From Microcella alkaliphila (lineage in GTDB: Bacteria; Actinomycetota; Actinomycetes; Actinomycetales; Microbacteriaceae): a DNA stretch of 64,000 bases. A model generated the notes under the pieces. The model saw only the letters and a program-made list of their open reading frames with translations, searched no databases and was not told where the DNA came from. The position numbers and the translations under genes are program-made. Positions 37,983 through 51,737 of the stretch are shown here, piece after piece; within the stretch, counting starts at the first letter, position 1; each line of letters starts with the position of its first letter. The stretch spans positions 248,001 through 312,000 of the forward strand of contig NZ_SGXT01000011.1 of NCBI RefSeq assembly GCF_004216855.1, written 5' to 3'.

Positions 37983-38911
37983 GCGAAACGGCGGGCGTCG
38001 CGGTCGCGGAGGCCGCGCATCCAATCGAGGGCCGACATGGCCTGCTTGCCGGCGGGCTGCACCGTGACGAGTTCGAGGGGGCGGTCAGCGGTGCCGACGA
38101 GCGCGCGCCGACCATCAAGCAGGAGGGTGCCCGGCGGAAGCGACGGTCCGTCGTGGGCGATGGTGGCGTCGAGCACCTTGACCACAGTTCCGTCGTCGAG
38201 TTCGCCGAAGGCGCCCGGTTCGGGGGTCGTGCCGCGCAACCGCGCAGAGATCTGGCTCGCCGCCGCCGTAAAGGTGAGACGCCCGTCGGCCCGATCAAGC
38301 TTCGGCGCGAACGTCGGCTGACCCTCCTGCGAGGTGGCCTCGATCGTTCCGGCGGCGAGTCGGTCGACGACGTCGGCGACGACGCTCGCGCCCTCGACGG
38401 CGAGGCGGTCCAACAGGCTGCCGGCGGTGTCGTGGGCGCCGATCGGGTGCGAGCGCTGGGCGTACAGGTCGCCCTCGTCGAGCCCCGCCGTGAGGTGGAA
38501 AACGCTGAGCCCGGTCGTCGTCTCACCGGCGATCAGGGCGTGCTGCACGGGCGCTGCACCTCGGTAGGCGGGCAGCAGCGAGAAATGCAGGTTGATCCAG
38601 CCGAGCCGGGGGGCGCTGAGGAGCGGCTCACGGACGAGTCCTCCGAAAGCGACGATGACGCCGAGGTCAGCCTCGCGTGCGATCAGCTCGTCCTGTAGTG
38701 GGGTGAGGCTGCGTGCATGCAGCACCGGCAGCCGATGTTCGACGGCGCTCACCTCAACCGGAGTCGGAGTGAGGATGCGTTTGCGGCCCTGCGGTGTGGG
38801 TGGTCGCGTGATGACGGCGTCGATCGTGTGCGGGCCGCGGGCGAGGGCCTCGAGGGTGGGGACGGCCGCCCGGGGGCTTCCGGCGAAGATCAGGCGCAGG
38901 GGGGCGGTCAC
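37979..38911 (-). CDS. fmt: Methionyl-tRNA formyltransferase
   Basis: The protein has 310 residues from GTG at 38911; a GTG six codons earlier is also open. It formylates initiator Met-tRNA using 10-formyl-THF. LRLIFAGSP starts the N-terminal domain; the catalytic motif NLHFSLLPAYRGAAPVQHAL (Asn, His, with Asp in GLDEGDL) is near 105. The C-terminal OB-fold-like tRNA-binding domain follows. It overlaps rsmB by 4 bp and follows priA closely. Confidence 0.96.
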   Translation of the reverse strand: MTAPLRLIFAGSPRAAVPTLEALARGPHTIDAVITRPPTPQGRKRILTPTPVEVSAVEHRLPVLHARSLTPLQDELIAREADLGVIVAFGGLVREPLLSAPRLGWINLHFSLLPAYRGAAPVQHALIAGETTTGLSVFHLTAGLDEGDLYAQRSHPIGAHDTAGSLLDRLAVEGASVVADVVDRLAAGTIEATSQEGQPTFAPKLDRADGRLTFTAAASQISARLRGTTPEPGAFGELDDGTVVKVLDATIAHDGPSLPPGTLLLDGRRALVGTADRPLELVTVQPAGKQAMSALDWMRGLRDRDARRFA

Positions 38912-38932
38912 CCGTCGATTCTGCCGCACCCG

Positions 38933-40963
38933 TCAGGAGGGTGCGTCGTCAGCGCTGACGTCGAAAGCCGTGGGGTCGTCGAGGCGTGCGCGGAGGGTCG
39001 AGCGTCGACGCTGCGCCCGTGCGGTCGCGGCGGCCACCAGAGAGGCCCGCAGCTCGCGGGCGACGTCGGCACCGCGGGCGTAGTCGAATCGCACGATGGC
39101 GCGCACCGCCCCGGGCTCGCGCTCGACGGGGCCCAGCACGTCGACGCCGCTCAATCCGCTGAGCGGCTGTAGGGCGACTCGCACCTCGTCGGCGGTGCCC
39201 GTGACCGTCGCCGAGCGCACCGCGGGCGGGAAACGCAGACGCCGACGGTCGGCCAGCTCCGACGCGATTAGCTCGTCGCTCGTGCCGGTCGCGAGGGCAG
39301 ACGCGACGGGGCCGTCCACTCCGACGAGCAGAACGGGGGCGTCGTCAGCGGCGAGAGCCGCGGCGTTCTGCCACCATCGCAGGCAGTCTTCGACGACCCG
39401 CAGGCTGTCGCGGGCGAGCATGCGTTCGCCGTCGAGCAGCAGAACGGCGCGGTAGCCGCCGTCGACGAGGGGTTCGGCGCCGCGCGTCGCGACGACGATC
39501 GTGCGGCCCGGAGCAATGCGCTGGTGCGCGTGCTCGCCGTCCGAGACGATGACGCGCGCGCCGGGGAACGCCCGGCCGAGCTCGTCGGCGGTGCGTTGCG
39601 AGCCCGGCAGGGTGGGCCTGCGGCGGGTCCCGTTGCAGGTGGGGCACGGCGCCGCAGGCGCGATCGCTCCACACCAGTGGCACGAGGGCGACGCATTCGC
39701 GCGCCGCACCCCGACGGGCCCGGAGCACGTGCGACACCGGACGGGATCACCGCAGTCGGCGCAGACCAGCCGCGGGTCGAAACCGGGGCGCGCCACTTGC
39801 AGCAGCACTGCACCCTCGGCGAGGGCCTCGGTCGCCGCCCGCCACGCCATCGACGGGATGCGCGCCCGCGCTCCCGGGTCGTCTCCCCCGGTCGCCTGCG
39901 CGGTCGGCCGGATGCGCCGTCGCGCCGCGCGCGCCGGGGTGATGGCCGTGAGGTAGCCGAGCTCGACGAGGCGCTGCACCTCGGCCGACCGGGTGTGGGC
40001 GGCGAGGACGAGGCTGCACCCGCTGTCGTCGTGCCGAAGCAGGGCGAGGTCGCGGGCGTGCACGCCGGGTGCGTGCTGTTCGGCGTGCAAGGGGTCGCCG
40101 TCGTCCCAGAGGGCGAGCATCCCGAGTCGGTGGGCGGGCGCGGTGACCGCGGTGCGCGTGCCGATGACGAGGGTGGGGCGCTTTTCGAGCGCCCGGAGGA
40201 AGCCGCGATAGCGCTCAGCGTTGCCGCGTCCCGCGTCGACCCGCGCGACGGCGTCCGGCGGCAGCAGGCGGGCGGCGGCATCGGCCACGAGGTCGAGGTC
40301 CCGGTAGTCGGGTACGGCGATGATCGCCGAGCGTCCGGCAGCGAGGGTGCGGGCGGCGAGGGCGACGAGGTCGGCGAGCCCGACGGGGAGCCACAGCGGG
40401 TCGGGCGCGCCGTCGGCCGGCGGCAACGCCACCACTCGCGCGGGGGCGGTCACCGCGACGCGGCGAGTGGTCGCGGGCTCAGACATGTCACCGAGCCGAG
40501 CGACGACGTCGTCGGGGACACCTGTGACGGTGGCCTGCGCTGCGCGTGCCGCCTGCGACGGGTCGAGCCCCGGCCCGGTGCGCCCGCGCGCGTCGAGGGC
40601 GGCAAGCCAGGCCTTTTCGATGCGCACCTGTCGGGCCGGCACCGCAAGCCTCACGAGGTCGCTCGCGGTTCCGGCGGCGCGGTCAGCGGCACGTCGGGCA
40701 AGGTGCGCGACTTCGGGAGTCAGCACGCGCGCCGCCGACACCACCTCGGTGATGTCGGTGAGGCTGCCGGCGAAGCTGGGCTCGGCGACCCGGTCGACGA
40801 GGTAGCCCTTGGCCTGGCGCTGCCCTCCGCGCAGGGGCACGATCACCCGCACTCCGGGCTTCGCGTCGCGGTCGAGCGCCGCCGGGATGCGGTACTCGAG
40901 TAGCCGGTCGAGCTGCGGCAGGGGCGAGTCGATGAGCACCCGCGCGATCGGCTCGGCGGTCAT
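38933..40963 (-). CDS. priA: PriA-like primosomal protein N' lacking helicase motifs
   Basis: The protein has 676 residues. The N-terminal 3'BD domain is clear (LPQLDRLLEYRIPAAL, GVRVIVPLRGGQRQAKGYLVD). The zinc module has CADC, CRTC, CHWC and CPTC pairs (about 395-445). The helicase core is degenerate: there is no GxTGSGKT Walker A motif after LAAGRSAIIAVPD, and the DEEH box position reads LWDDGDPLHAE. Similar loss is known in actinobacterial PriA, so it likely acts as a replication-restart loader without unwinding. It follows metK and precedes fmt. Confidence 0.92.
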   Translation of the reverse strand: MTAEPIARVLIDSPLPQLDRLLEYRIPAALDRDAKPGVRVIVPLRGGQRQAKGYLVDRVAEPSFAGSLTDITEVVSAARVLTPEVAHLARRAADRAAGTASDLVRLAVPARQVRIEKAWLAALDARGRTGPGLDPSQAARAAQATVTGVPDDVVARLGDMSEPATTRRVAVTAPARVVALPPADGAPDPLWLPVGLADLVALAARTLAAGRSAIIAVPDYRDLDLVADAAARLLPPDAVARVDAGRGNAERYRGFLRALEKRPTLVIGTRTAVTAPAHRLGMLALWDDGDPLHAEQHAPGVHARDLALLRHDDSGCSLVLAAHTRSAEVQRLVELGYLTAITPARAARRRIRPTAQATGGDDPGARARIPSMAWRAATEALAEGAVLLQVARPGFDPRLVCADCGDPVRCRTCSGPVGVRRANASPSCHWCGAIAPAAPCPTCNGTRRRPTLPGSQRTADELGRAFPGARVIVSDGEHAHQRIAPGRTIVVATRGAEPLVDGGYRAVLLLDGERMLARDSLRVVEDCLRWWQNAAALAADDAPVLLVGVDGPVASALATGTSDELIASELADRRRLRFPPAVRSATVTGTADEVRVALQPLSGLSGVDVLGPVEREPGAVRAIVRFDYARGADVARELRASLVAAATARAQRRRSTLRARLDDPTAFDVSADDAPS

Positions 40964-40987
40964 CGCTGGCCTCGGCGCATCGTCGAC

Positions 40988-42181
40988 CTACAGCCGGGCG
41001 TGGCGGCGCAGGTCGTCGACCTTCGTCGTCTGCTCCCACGTGAACTCGGGCAGCTCGCGGCCGAAGTGACCGTAGGCCGCGGTCTGTCCGTAGATGGGGC
41101 GCAGCAGGTCGAGTTCGCGGACGATCGCGCCGGGACGCAGGTCGAACGTCTCGCGAATGGCGCGGATGATCGTCGCCTCGTCGACGTGGTCCGTTCCGAA
41201 GGTCTCGACGTACAAGCCCACCGGTTCGGCCGCACCGATCGCGTAGGCGACCTGCACCTCGAGGCGGTCGGCGAGCCCGGCGGCGACCGCGTTCTTCGCC
41301 ACCCAGCGCATGGCGTAGGCAGCCGAGCGGTCGACCTTCGAGGGGTCCTTTCCGCTGAACGCGCCGCCGCCGTGGCGGGATGCACCACCGTAGGTGTCGA
41401 CGATGATCTTGCGCCCCGTGAGGCCGGCATCGCCCTGCGGGCCGCCGATCACGAATCGACCGGTCGGGTTGATCAGGATTCGCGGGGTCGCGTCGCCGAA
41501 TCCGGCGTCGGCCAGCACGGGGCGGATGACCTCGCGCTCGACGTCGGCGCGAACCTGAGGCGTCTCGATGCCCTCACGGTGCTGCGTGCTGACGACGATT
41601 GTCTCGATCGTGCGCGGGGTGTTGCCGTCGTAGCCGGCCGTGACCTGCGTCTTTCCGTCGGGGCCGAGGTACGCGAGCGTGCCGTCTTTGCGCACCTGCG
41701 CGAGCCTCTCAGAAAGGCGGTGAGCCAGCCAGATCGGCAGGGGCATGAGCTGGGGGGTCTCGCGCGTGGCGTAGCCGAACATGAGGCCCTGATCGCCGGC
41801 GCCCTGCTGGTGTTCAGCGACCTCGCTCGCTTCTTCCCGCGCTTCGTACGCGCTGTCGACGCCCTGCGCGATGTCGGGCGACTGCCCGCCAATCGAGACG
41901 GAGACGCCGCAGGAGCGGCCGTCGAACCACACGTCACTGCCGGTGTAGCCGATGTTGGTGACGGTCGAGCGCACAATGCCCGGGATGTCGACGTAGCCGG
42001 ACGTCGTGACCTCTCCGGCGACGTGCACGAGGCCGGTCGTCACGAGCGTCTCGACAGCTACGCGCGCGCCGCGATCCACCGTCAGCAACGCATCGAGGAT
42101 GCGGTCGCTGATCTGGTCGCACATCTTGTCGGGGTGCCCCTCGGTCACAGACTCGGAAGTGAACAGGCGCAGCGCGGTCAT
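40988..42181 (-). CDS. metK: S-adenosylmethionine synthetase
   Basis: The protein has 397 residues. It makes SAM from methionine and [15 protein letters not shown] (about 16-27), [24 protein letters not shown] and the P-loop-like [19 protein letters not shown] are present. ATG at 42181 has GGGAG at 6 nt. It lies between coaBC and priA on the same strand. Confidence 0.97.
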   Translation of the reverse strand: MTALRLFTSESVTEGHPDKMCDQISDRILDALLTVDRGARVAVETLVTTGLVHVAGEVTTSGYVDIPGIVRSTVTNIGYTGSDVWFDGRSCGVSVSIGGQSPDIAQGVDSAYEAREEASEVAEHQQGAGDQGLMFGYATRETPQLMPLPIWLAHRLSERLAQVRKDGTLAYLGPDGKTQVTAGYDGNTPRTIETIVVSTQHREGIETPQVRADVEREVIRPVLADAGFGDATPRILINPTGRFVIGGPQGDAGLTGRKIIVDTYGGASRHGGGAFSGKDPSKVDRSAAYAMRWVAKNAVAAGLADRLEVQVAYAIGAAEPVGLYVETFGTDHVDEATIIRAIRETFDLRPGAIVRELDLLRPIYGQTAAYGHFGRELPEFTWEQTTKVDDLRRHARL

Positions 42182-42227
42182 GGAACTCCCGTCGAGTGGA
42201 TGGGTGCGGGGAACGGACGCGGCCGTA

Positions 42228-43427
42228 TCAGCCGAGAGCGTCGAGAATACGGTGGGCCACCGACATCTTGTCGGCGGAGGCCCGCCCCACCACGCTACCG
42301 GTCGGCGTCACGATGATGACGTCATTGGTCGCGCGGCCGAAGCCGCGATCGTGCCCGACGCGGTTCGCGACGATAAAGTCGGCGCCCTTGCGCGTCGCCT
42401 TGTCTGCGGCGAGGCGAATCAACTCGGCCTCGTCGTCGACGGTCTCGGCCGCGAAGCCGACAATGCGCTGGCCGTCGCGGCGGTTGCCAGCGAGGGCGGC
42501 GAGGATGTCGTCGGTGCGTTCCAGCGCGATCGTCGGGGGCTCTGCGCCGTCGACCTTCTTGATCTTCACGGGGCTCTGCGCGACGGGCCGGAAATCGGCC
42601 ACCGCGGCGGCCATGATGACGACGTCGGCCGACGCCTGGTGCTCGCGCATGACGGCGAGCATGCGCTTCGCCGTGCCCGCTTCGACGACAGAGACGCCCG
42701 CCGGTGCCGGCACCTCCAGGTGCGCGGCCACCAGCACGACCTCCGCACCTCGCGAGCGGGCCGCCTCCGCCAACGCAACCCCTTGGCGACCGCTCGAGCG
42801 ATTGCCGAGATAACGAACGGGGTCGATCGGTTCGCGGGTTCCTCCGGCCGAGACCAGCACGCGCCGACCAGCCAGATCCTGCGGCCGCAGCGCATCGAGC
42901 GACTCGCGCACGATCTCGTCCGGCTCCGCCATGCGGCCGGGGCCCGAATCGTCACCGGTGAGACGGCCGGTGGCAGGCCCGACGATAACGGCGCCGCGCT
43001 CTCGCAGCGTGGCGATGTTCGCCTGCGTTGCCGCGTTCATCCACATCTCGGTGTGCATGGCGGGCGCGATGACGAGCGGGGCCTCGGAGGCCAGGACGGT
43101 CGTGCCGAGCAGGTCGCCGGCGAGCCCCGCGGCCAGCGACGCGATCGTGTGGGCCGTCGCGGGGGCGATCACGATGAGATCGGCGCGCTGCCCGAGGGCG
43201 ACATGGCGCACCTCGGCGACCCCTTCATAGAGGTCGGTGTGCACGGGGTTACGGCTGATCGCCTCGAGCGTCGGGCGACCCACGAACCGCAGGGCACCCT
43301 CCGTCGCGACGACGTGCACGTCATGCCCCGCGTCGACGAAACCGCGAGCGACACCTACCGCCTTGTAGGCGGCGATGCCCCCGGTGATTCCGACAACGAC
43401 GGTCAGGGGGGCGCCGGAGGCCGGCAT
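42228..43427 (-). CDS. coaBC: Bifunctional phosphopantothenoylcysteine decarboxylase/synthase
   Basis: The protein has 399 residues. The N-terminal flavoprotein CoaC domain (ITGGIAAYK, catalytic His near [21 protein letters not shown]) and C-terminal CoaB domain ([24 protein letters not shown]) are both complete. It makes 4'-phosphopantetheine for CoA; CoaE, the last enzyme of that path, is also in this window. It follows rpoZ by 6 nt. Confidence 0.96.
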   Translation of the reverse strand: MPASGAPLTVVVGITGGIAAYKAVGVARGFVDAGHDVHVVATEGALRFVGRPTLEAISRNPVHTDLYEGVAEVRHVALGQRADLIVIAPATAHTIASLAAGLAGDLLGTTVLASEAPLVIAPAMHTEMWMNAATQANIATLRERGAVIVGPATGRLTGDDSGPGRMAEPDEIVRESLDALRPQDLAGRRVLVSAGGTREPIDPVRYLGNRSSGRQGVALAEAARSRGAEVVLVAAHLEVPAPAGVSVVEAGTAKRMLAVMREHQASADVVIMAAAVADFRPVAQSPVKIKKVDGAEPPTIALERTDDILAALAGNRRDGQRIVGFAAETVDDEAELIRLAADKATRKGADFIVANRVGHDRGFGRATNDVIIVTPTGSVVGRASADKMSVAHRILDALG

Positions 43428-43433
43428 GATCGA

Positions 43434-43691
43434 CTAGGCGGCGTTGCGGGTGAGGACCAGCTTGTCCTCGTTGATCTCGTGCAGGGCGACCGAGAGCGGC
43501 TTGTCGTCAACGGTCGAGTCGACGAGCGGGCCGACGTTGTCGAACAGCGAGCCCTCGTGCAGGTCGGAGTAGTAGTCGTTGATCTGGCGGGCGCGCTTGG
43601 CGGCGAAGATCACGAGCTGGTACTTCGAGTCGACCTTCGACAGCAGTTCGTCGATGGGCGGGTCAATGATGCCCTGGGACTTGTCAGCCAT
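43434..43691 (-). CDS. rpoZ: RNA polymerase omega subunit
   Basis: The protein has 85 residues. It helps assemble RNA polymerase by binding the beta' subunit. [30 protein letters not shown] is the conserved core, with [15 protein letters not shown] near the C-terminus. ATG at 43691 has GGAG at 5 nt. It directly follows gmk, the usual arrangement. Confidence 0.96.
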   Translation of the reverse strand: MADKSQGIIDPPIDELLSKVDSKYQLVIFAAKRARQINDYYSDLHEGSLFDNVGPLVDSTVDDKPLSVALHEINEDKLVLTRNAA

Positions 43692-43692
43692 G

Positions 43693-44622
43693 TCAGCTCC
43701 GGTTTCGATCGATGTCGCGAGGTGTGGGGGCGTGCGCCGAGCGCACGGCAGTCAGCAAGTCTACGACCTCTTGGGCCGCACGCTCGACATTGTCGTTGAC
43801 GACGTGGACGTCGAACTCGTCTTGGGCGGCCAGTTCGACCTTCGCTGTCTCGAGTCGGCGGGCCTGCTCGGCGGCCGTCTCGGTACCGCGCCCAATGAGG
43901 CGGCGCACGAGTTCGTCCCAGGTCGGCGGCAGCAGGAACACCAGAACGGCCTCGGGCATCGCCCGCTTCACCTGGCGAGCCCCCTGCAGGTCGATCTCCA
44001 GCAGAACGCTGCGCCCCGACGCGAGCGTCGCCTCGACGGGTGGCCGGGGTGTGCCATAACGCGACAGGTTGTGAACGGTCGCCCACTCGAGAAACTCGTC
44101 GGCCTCGACCATGCGGTCGAACTCGGCGTCGGAGACGAAGTAGTAGTGCACCCCGTCGCGCTCGCCCGGGCGGGGGGCGCGCGTCGTCGCCGAGACGCTC
44201 AGCAACACGTCGGGGTGGTGGTCGCGAATGAAGGCCGAGACGGTTCCCTTGCCCACGGCCGTCGGGCCGGCCAGAACGACGAGGCGACCGCGTTCTGTCG
44301 TCGCGCTTCGCCCTCGCAACCAGTCGCCCAACGCCTGGCGCTGCCGCACGCCCAGCCCGCCCAGCTTCTTGACCGGGGAGATGCCGAGTTCCTCGAGCAC
44401 CGCCGCGACGCGGACGGGGCCGAAGCCGCGCAAACTGCCGAGCAGCTCGCGAACACGCAGGCTTCCCTCAACGCCGGCGGGGTCTCTCCAGGCGGCCTCG
44501 GCCACACTCAGCGCGTCGCGCTCCCCCGCCGCGACCGCAGCCTTCACCGCAGCACGCGCCTGGCGGGCGGCAACAGCGGCGCGCCCGGCGGCGGCGCGAT
44601 CGACCTCGGGAGGCCGGTTCAT
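43693..44622 (-). CDS. gmk: mIHF-guanylate kinase fusion
   Basis: The protein has 309 residues, about 100 longer than normal Gmk. Residues about 8-105 match actinobacterial integration host factor mIHF ([46 protein letters not shown]), a DNA-binding protein that is normally a separate gene next to gmk. Residues about 112-309 are guanylate kinase: P-loop GPTAVGKGT (119-127), [19 protein letters not shown], and [13 protein letters not shown]. There is no stop or start signal between the domains. It overlaps pyrF by 4 bp and precedes rpoZ. Confidence 0.93.
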   Translation of the reverse strand: MNRPPEVDRAAAGRAAVAARQARAAVKAAVAAGERDALSVAEAAWRDPAGVEGSLRVRELLGSLRGFGPVRVAAVLEELGISPVKKLGGLGVRQRQALGDWLRGRSATTERGRLVVLAGPTAVGKGTVSAFIRDHHPDVLLSVSATTRAPRPGERDGVHYYFVSDAEFDRMVEADEFLEWATVHNLSRYGTPRPPVEATLASGRSVLLEIDLQGARQVKRAMPEAVLVFLLPPTWDELVRRLIGRGTETAAEQARRLETAKVELAAQDEFDVHVVNDNVERAAQEVVDLLTAVRSAHAPTPRDIDRNRS

Positions 44623-45448
44623 GCGGCAAGCTCCCTCTGGTGCCGCTCGATCGCCGCGACGAGACCGTCGGCGCCGGCGGCGAGCACGCTGCGCGAGACG
44701 GTCGCGAGGGTGCGCTCCGCGAGCGGGCCGTAGTGCGCATCCAGAGCCGTGAGCCGGCCACCCTGGTGCCCGAAGCCGGGTGCGAGTACCGGCACCGCCG
44801 GCAGGGTGTCAGGGTCGAGTCCGACCTCGGCGAGCGGGACGGTTGCGCCGATCACAAGCCCGAACGATGACCACGTGTCGCGCCGGGCCGCCGCTGCCCC
44901 GAGGGCGGCAACGTCGGCGGCGACCACCGCCGCCACGGTGGCGCCGTCTGCATCCACGGCGGTCTGCACCCGCGCACTCTCGGGGTTGGAGGTGGCCGAC
45001 AGCACGAATAAACCGGCGCCGTTGCGGTGGGCGCGCTCGACGGCGGGCGCGAGCGATCCCACGCCCTGGTAGGCCGAGACCGTCATCGCGTCGCTCGCGA
45101 GCGACGAGCTCGCCTCCAGCCACGCCTCGGCGTAGCCGTCGAGGGTGCTGCCAATGTCGCCGCGCTTCGCGTCGGCGATGACGAGGATGCCCGCCTCGCG
45201 CGCCCGGCGGATCACCCGCTCGAGCACCGCGATACCCGCAGACCCGTGCCGCTCGAAGAACGCCACCTGCGGCTTCACGACGGCCACGCGGCCCTCAGCC
45301 GCCCCAATGACGGCGTCAGCGAAGCCCTCGAGGCCCGTCGGATTGTCCGGAAGTCCCCAGTCGGCGAGCAGGCTCGCGTGCGGGTCGATGCCAACGCAGA
45401 GCCTGCCGTTCGCCGCCACCGCCGCGCGCAGCCGCTCTCCAAATGGGG

Positions 45449-45452
<4 letters not shown>
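44619..45452 (-). CDS. pyrF: Orotidine 5'-phosphate decarboxylase (type 2)
   Basis: The protein has 277 residues. It makes [28 protein letters not shown] and the catalytic [15 protein letters not shown] place it in the longer PyrF subfamily 2 found in Actinobacteria. It overlaps carB and gmk by 4 bp each at the ends. Confidence 0.96.
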
Positions 45453-48732
<3,280 letters not shown>

Positions 48733-48733
<1 letters not shown>

Positions 48734-49896
48734 CAGGCAGGGTTCTCCGATTCGGTGACGGATGCGCGCCCGCGGGCCTCAAGGACCATGTCGCGGAAGC
48801 GGTCGAACAGGTAGGTGGAGTCGTGCGGGCCGGCGGCCGCCTCCGGGTGGTACTGCACGCTGAACGCGGGAACGTCGAGCGCGCGGAGGCCTTCGACGAC
48901 CTGGTCGTTCAGACCGATGTGGCTGACTTCGACGCGGCCGAAGCCGGCGGGACTGTCGACAACGCCCTCGAGCGGCGCGTCGACGGCGAAGCCGTGGTTG
49001 TGCGCCGTGATCTCGATCCGGCCGGTCTCTTTGTCGAGCACGGGCTGGTTGATGCCGCGGTGGCCGTACGGCAGCTTGTAGGTGCCGAAGCCGAGCGCAC
49101 GCCCGAGCAGCTGGTTGCCGAAACAGATGCCGAAGAAGGGCGTCTTGTCGGCGAGCACCGCGCGCAGCAGTTCCACGTGGTCGTCGCTCGCGGCGGGGTC
49201 ACCGGGGCCGTTCGAGTAGAAGACCGCGACGGGGTCAAGGGCGCGCAACGCGTCGATCGTCGTCGACTGCGGCAACACGTGCACCTCGAAGCCGCGCTCA
49301 GCCAGCGCCCGAATGGTCGCGGCCTTGATGCCGAGGTCGATGATCGCGAGGCGGCCAATCGTCTCGCCCTCGGCCGGCACGACCTCGCCCACCTCGACAC
49401 TGACCTGAGCCGACAGGTTCTGGCCGACCATCTCGGGGGCGGCGGTGACGCGCGCGAGCTGCTCGGCAGCATCCAGCGCCGCATCGTCGCCCGAGAAGAT
49501 GCCGGCGCGCATGGCACCCACCTCGCGAATGCGGCGGGTGAGCGCGCGCGTGTCGATGCCACTGATGCCGACGATGCCGTCGTTCTCGAGGTCGTCGTCG
49601 AGGCTGCGCGTCGCGCGGTGGTTCGACACGATGCGGGAGGGGTCGCGCACGACGTACCCCGCGACCCAGATGCGGCGGCTCTCGGGATCTTCGGGGTTCA
49701 TGCCCGTGTTGCCGATGTGCGGGGCGGTCTGCACGACGATCTGCCCGGCGTAGCTCGGGTCGGTCAGCGTCTCCTGGTAGCCGCTCATGCCGGTGGCGAA
49801 CACGGCCTCGCCGATCGTCACACCACGGGCACCATACGCGCGTCCGGTGAAGCGGGTGCCGTCTTCCAGGACGAGCACCGCGGGGTCATGCGTCAT
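48733..49896 (-). CDS. carA: Carbamoyl-phosphate synthase small chain
   Basis: The protein has 387 residues. It is the glutaminase subunit: an N-terminal CPSase domain ([31 protein letters not shown]) and a C-terminal class I amidotransferase with nucleophile Cys in [16 protein letters not shown] and His/Glu in [13 protein letters not shown]. Its start overlaps the preceding membrane protein gene by 11 bp. Confidence 0.97.
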
Positions 49897-50410
49897 CGGT
49901 GGGCCTTTCGTCGGGGGTGGTCGCAGAATTCGGGATGCGCGTGCGGACAGCGTCGATCAGCACGCGGTCGTCGCGCGCGGGCAGGCGCAGCCACGTGTCG
50001 ACCTCGGTGTCGCCGAGGCGCCAGCTGAGCACGGTGAGGCCGTCGGGCTCGACGGCCTTGTCGATCGTCCAGGTGCCCAGACCGATACCGAGAAGGTCGG
50101 CTGCGGGCACGAGGATGGGCTCATCGCCGGGGTAGGCGAGCACGACGCCCTCGTCGTGGACGCCCACCTGGATGCGCGAGCGGTAGCCGAGCCCGTGCGC
50201 GTTGACGCGCTCCAACGGCTGGCTCGCGAGGGTCGTGGCGTGCGCGATCGCCTCGGTGAGGAAGAGTGGTGCGCCGAGGGTGTCGGGCGCGCGGAGCGGA
50301 GCCGCGAACCCGCCCTGGCGGCGGCGACGACCGCGCCACCCCCACCAGGCGAGCGCGAGCAGCGCCAGCATGAGGGCGATTGTGAGCGCCGCGGGCAGAA
50401 GACGGTCCAT
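49886..50410 (-). CDS. Pyrimidine-operon membrane protein (Rv1382-like)
   Basis: The protein has 174 residues. One N-terminal membrane helix (about 5-22, [20 protein letters not shown]) is followed by a basic RGRRRR stop-transfer and a soluble domain of about 130 residues ([45 protein letters not shown]), which looks like a beta-rich PH-like fold. A protein of this shape sits between pyrC and carA in mycobacteria too (Rv1382). Function unknown. It begins 1 nt after the pyrC stop; the frame upstream of ATG 50410 is not protein-like. Confidence 0.82.
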   Translation of the reverse strand: MDRLLPAALTIALMLALLALAWWGWRGRRRRQGGFAAPLRAPDTLGAPLFLTEAIAHATTLASQPLERVNAHGLGYRSRIQVGVHDEGVVLAYPGDEPILVPAADLLGIGLGTWTIDKAVEPDGLTVLSWRLGDTEVDTWLRLPARDDRVLIDAVRTRIPNSATTPDERPTDDA

Positions 50411-50411
50411 G

Positions 50412-51737
50412 TCAGCGCCCCGTCCCCGCCGCCGCGGCGACGGTCTCGGCGTCGACGAGGGCGCCGTCGAGCACGGTGGGCACGCCGCCGTGCACGGTGG
50501 CGACCACGCGGCCGGGCAGGGTGAGCCCTGTGTACGGCGTGTTGCGACTGCGGCCGCGCAGCTCGCCGGGCGACCAGGTGCGCGATGCGGCCGGGTCGAC
50601 GAGCGTGAGGTGAGCGGGCGCGCCGACGCTGAGGGGCCGGTCGTAGCCCGCGAGACGGCCGATGTGAGCCGGGGTCGTCGAGAGCACGCGGGCGACGGAT
50701 GCCCAGTCGAGCATCCCGGTGTCGACGAGGGCGTGCTGCACAACCGAGAGCGCCGACTCGAGGCCGACCATGCCGAAGGCCGCCTCCGACCAGGCGCACT
50801 CTTTGCTTTCGTCGGGGTGCGGGGCGTGGTCGGTCGCGACGATGTCGATCGTGCCGTCGGCGACGGCGGCGCGCAAGGCGGCGACGTCCTCCGCGCGCCG
50901 CAGCGGCGGGTTCACCTTGAAGCGGGCGTCGTAGTCGCGCGCCGTCTCGTCGGTCAGCAGCAGGTGGTGCGGGGTCACCTCGGCGGTCACCTGGATACCA
51001 CGCGCCTTCGCCCAGCGGACCACGTCGACGCTGCCCGCGGTCGAGACGTGGCAGACGTGCAGTCGCGAGTGCGTGTGCTCGGCCAGCAGCACGTCGCGGG
51101 CGATGATGGACTCCTCGGCAGCGGCGGGCCACCCGGTCAGCCCCAGCTCGCCCGAGAGCGGACCCTCGTTCATCTGAGCGCCTTCGGTGAGCCGCGGCTC
51201 CTGCGCGTGCTGCGCGACGACGCCGTCGAATGCGGCGACGTACTCCAGAGCGCGGCGCATCATGAGCGGGTCGGCGACGCAGTGGCCGTCGTCGCTGAAC
51301 ACGCGCACCTGGGCGCGGGATGAGGCCATCGCGCCGAGCTCGGCCAGCTGCTGCCCGGCCAGCCCGACCGTGACCGCGCCGATGGGGCGCACGGTCGCGT
51401 AGCCGTGCTGGCGGCCGAGTGCCTCCACCTGCTCGACGACCCCGGCGGTGTCGGCGACCGGCGTCGTGTTGGCCATCGCGAACACGGCGGTGAAGCCGCC
51501 CGCGGCCGCGGCGCGCGTGCCGGTGAGCACGGTTTCGGATGCCTCTCCCCCGGGCTCGCGGAGGTGCGTGTGGAGGTCGACGAGGCCCGGGAGGGCCACG
51601 AGGCCGTCGGCGTCGATGACGTGATCGCCCGACTCGGCGGATGCCGACCCGACGGCGACGATCGAGCCGTCAGCGATGCGAATATCGGCGCGGTCACCGC
51701 CCACAAGCGACGCACCGCGGATCAGGATGCCGCTCAT
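50412..51737 (-). CDS. pyrC: Dihydroorotase
   Basis: The protein has 441 residues, the class I (longer) form. It cyclises carbamoyl aspartate to dihydroorotate. The metal-binding [10 protein letters not shown] is near 54-63, a conserved segment reads AMANTTPV, further ligands lie in HICH-like [11 protein letters not shown], and DHAPHP supplies the catalytic Asp. It overlaps pyrB by 4 bp. Confidence 0.97.
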   Translation of the reverse strand: MSGILIRGASLVGGDRADIRIADGSIVAVGSASAESGDHVIDADGLVALPGLVDLHTHLREPGGEASETVLTGTRAAAAGGFTAVFAMANTTPVADTAGVVEQVEALGRQHGYATVRPIGAVTVGLAGQQLAELGAMASSRAQVRVFSDDGHCVADPLMMRRALEYVAAFDGVVAQHAQEPRLTEGAQMNEGPLSGELGLTGWPAAAEESIIARDVLLAEHTHSRLHVCHVSTAGSVDVVRWAKARGIQVTAEVTPHHLLLTDETARDYDARFKVNPPLRRAEDVAALRAAVADGTIDIVATDHAPHPDESKECAWSEAAFGMVGLESALSVVQHALVDTGMLDWASVARVLSTTPAHIGRLAGYDRPLSVGAPAHLTLVDPAASRTWSPGELRGRSRNTPYTGLTLPGRVVATVHGGVPTVLDGALVDAETVAAAAGTGR

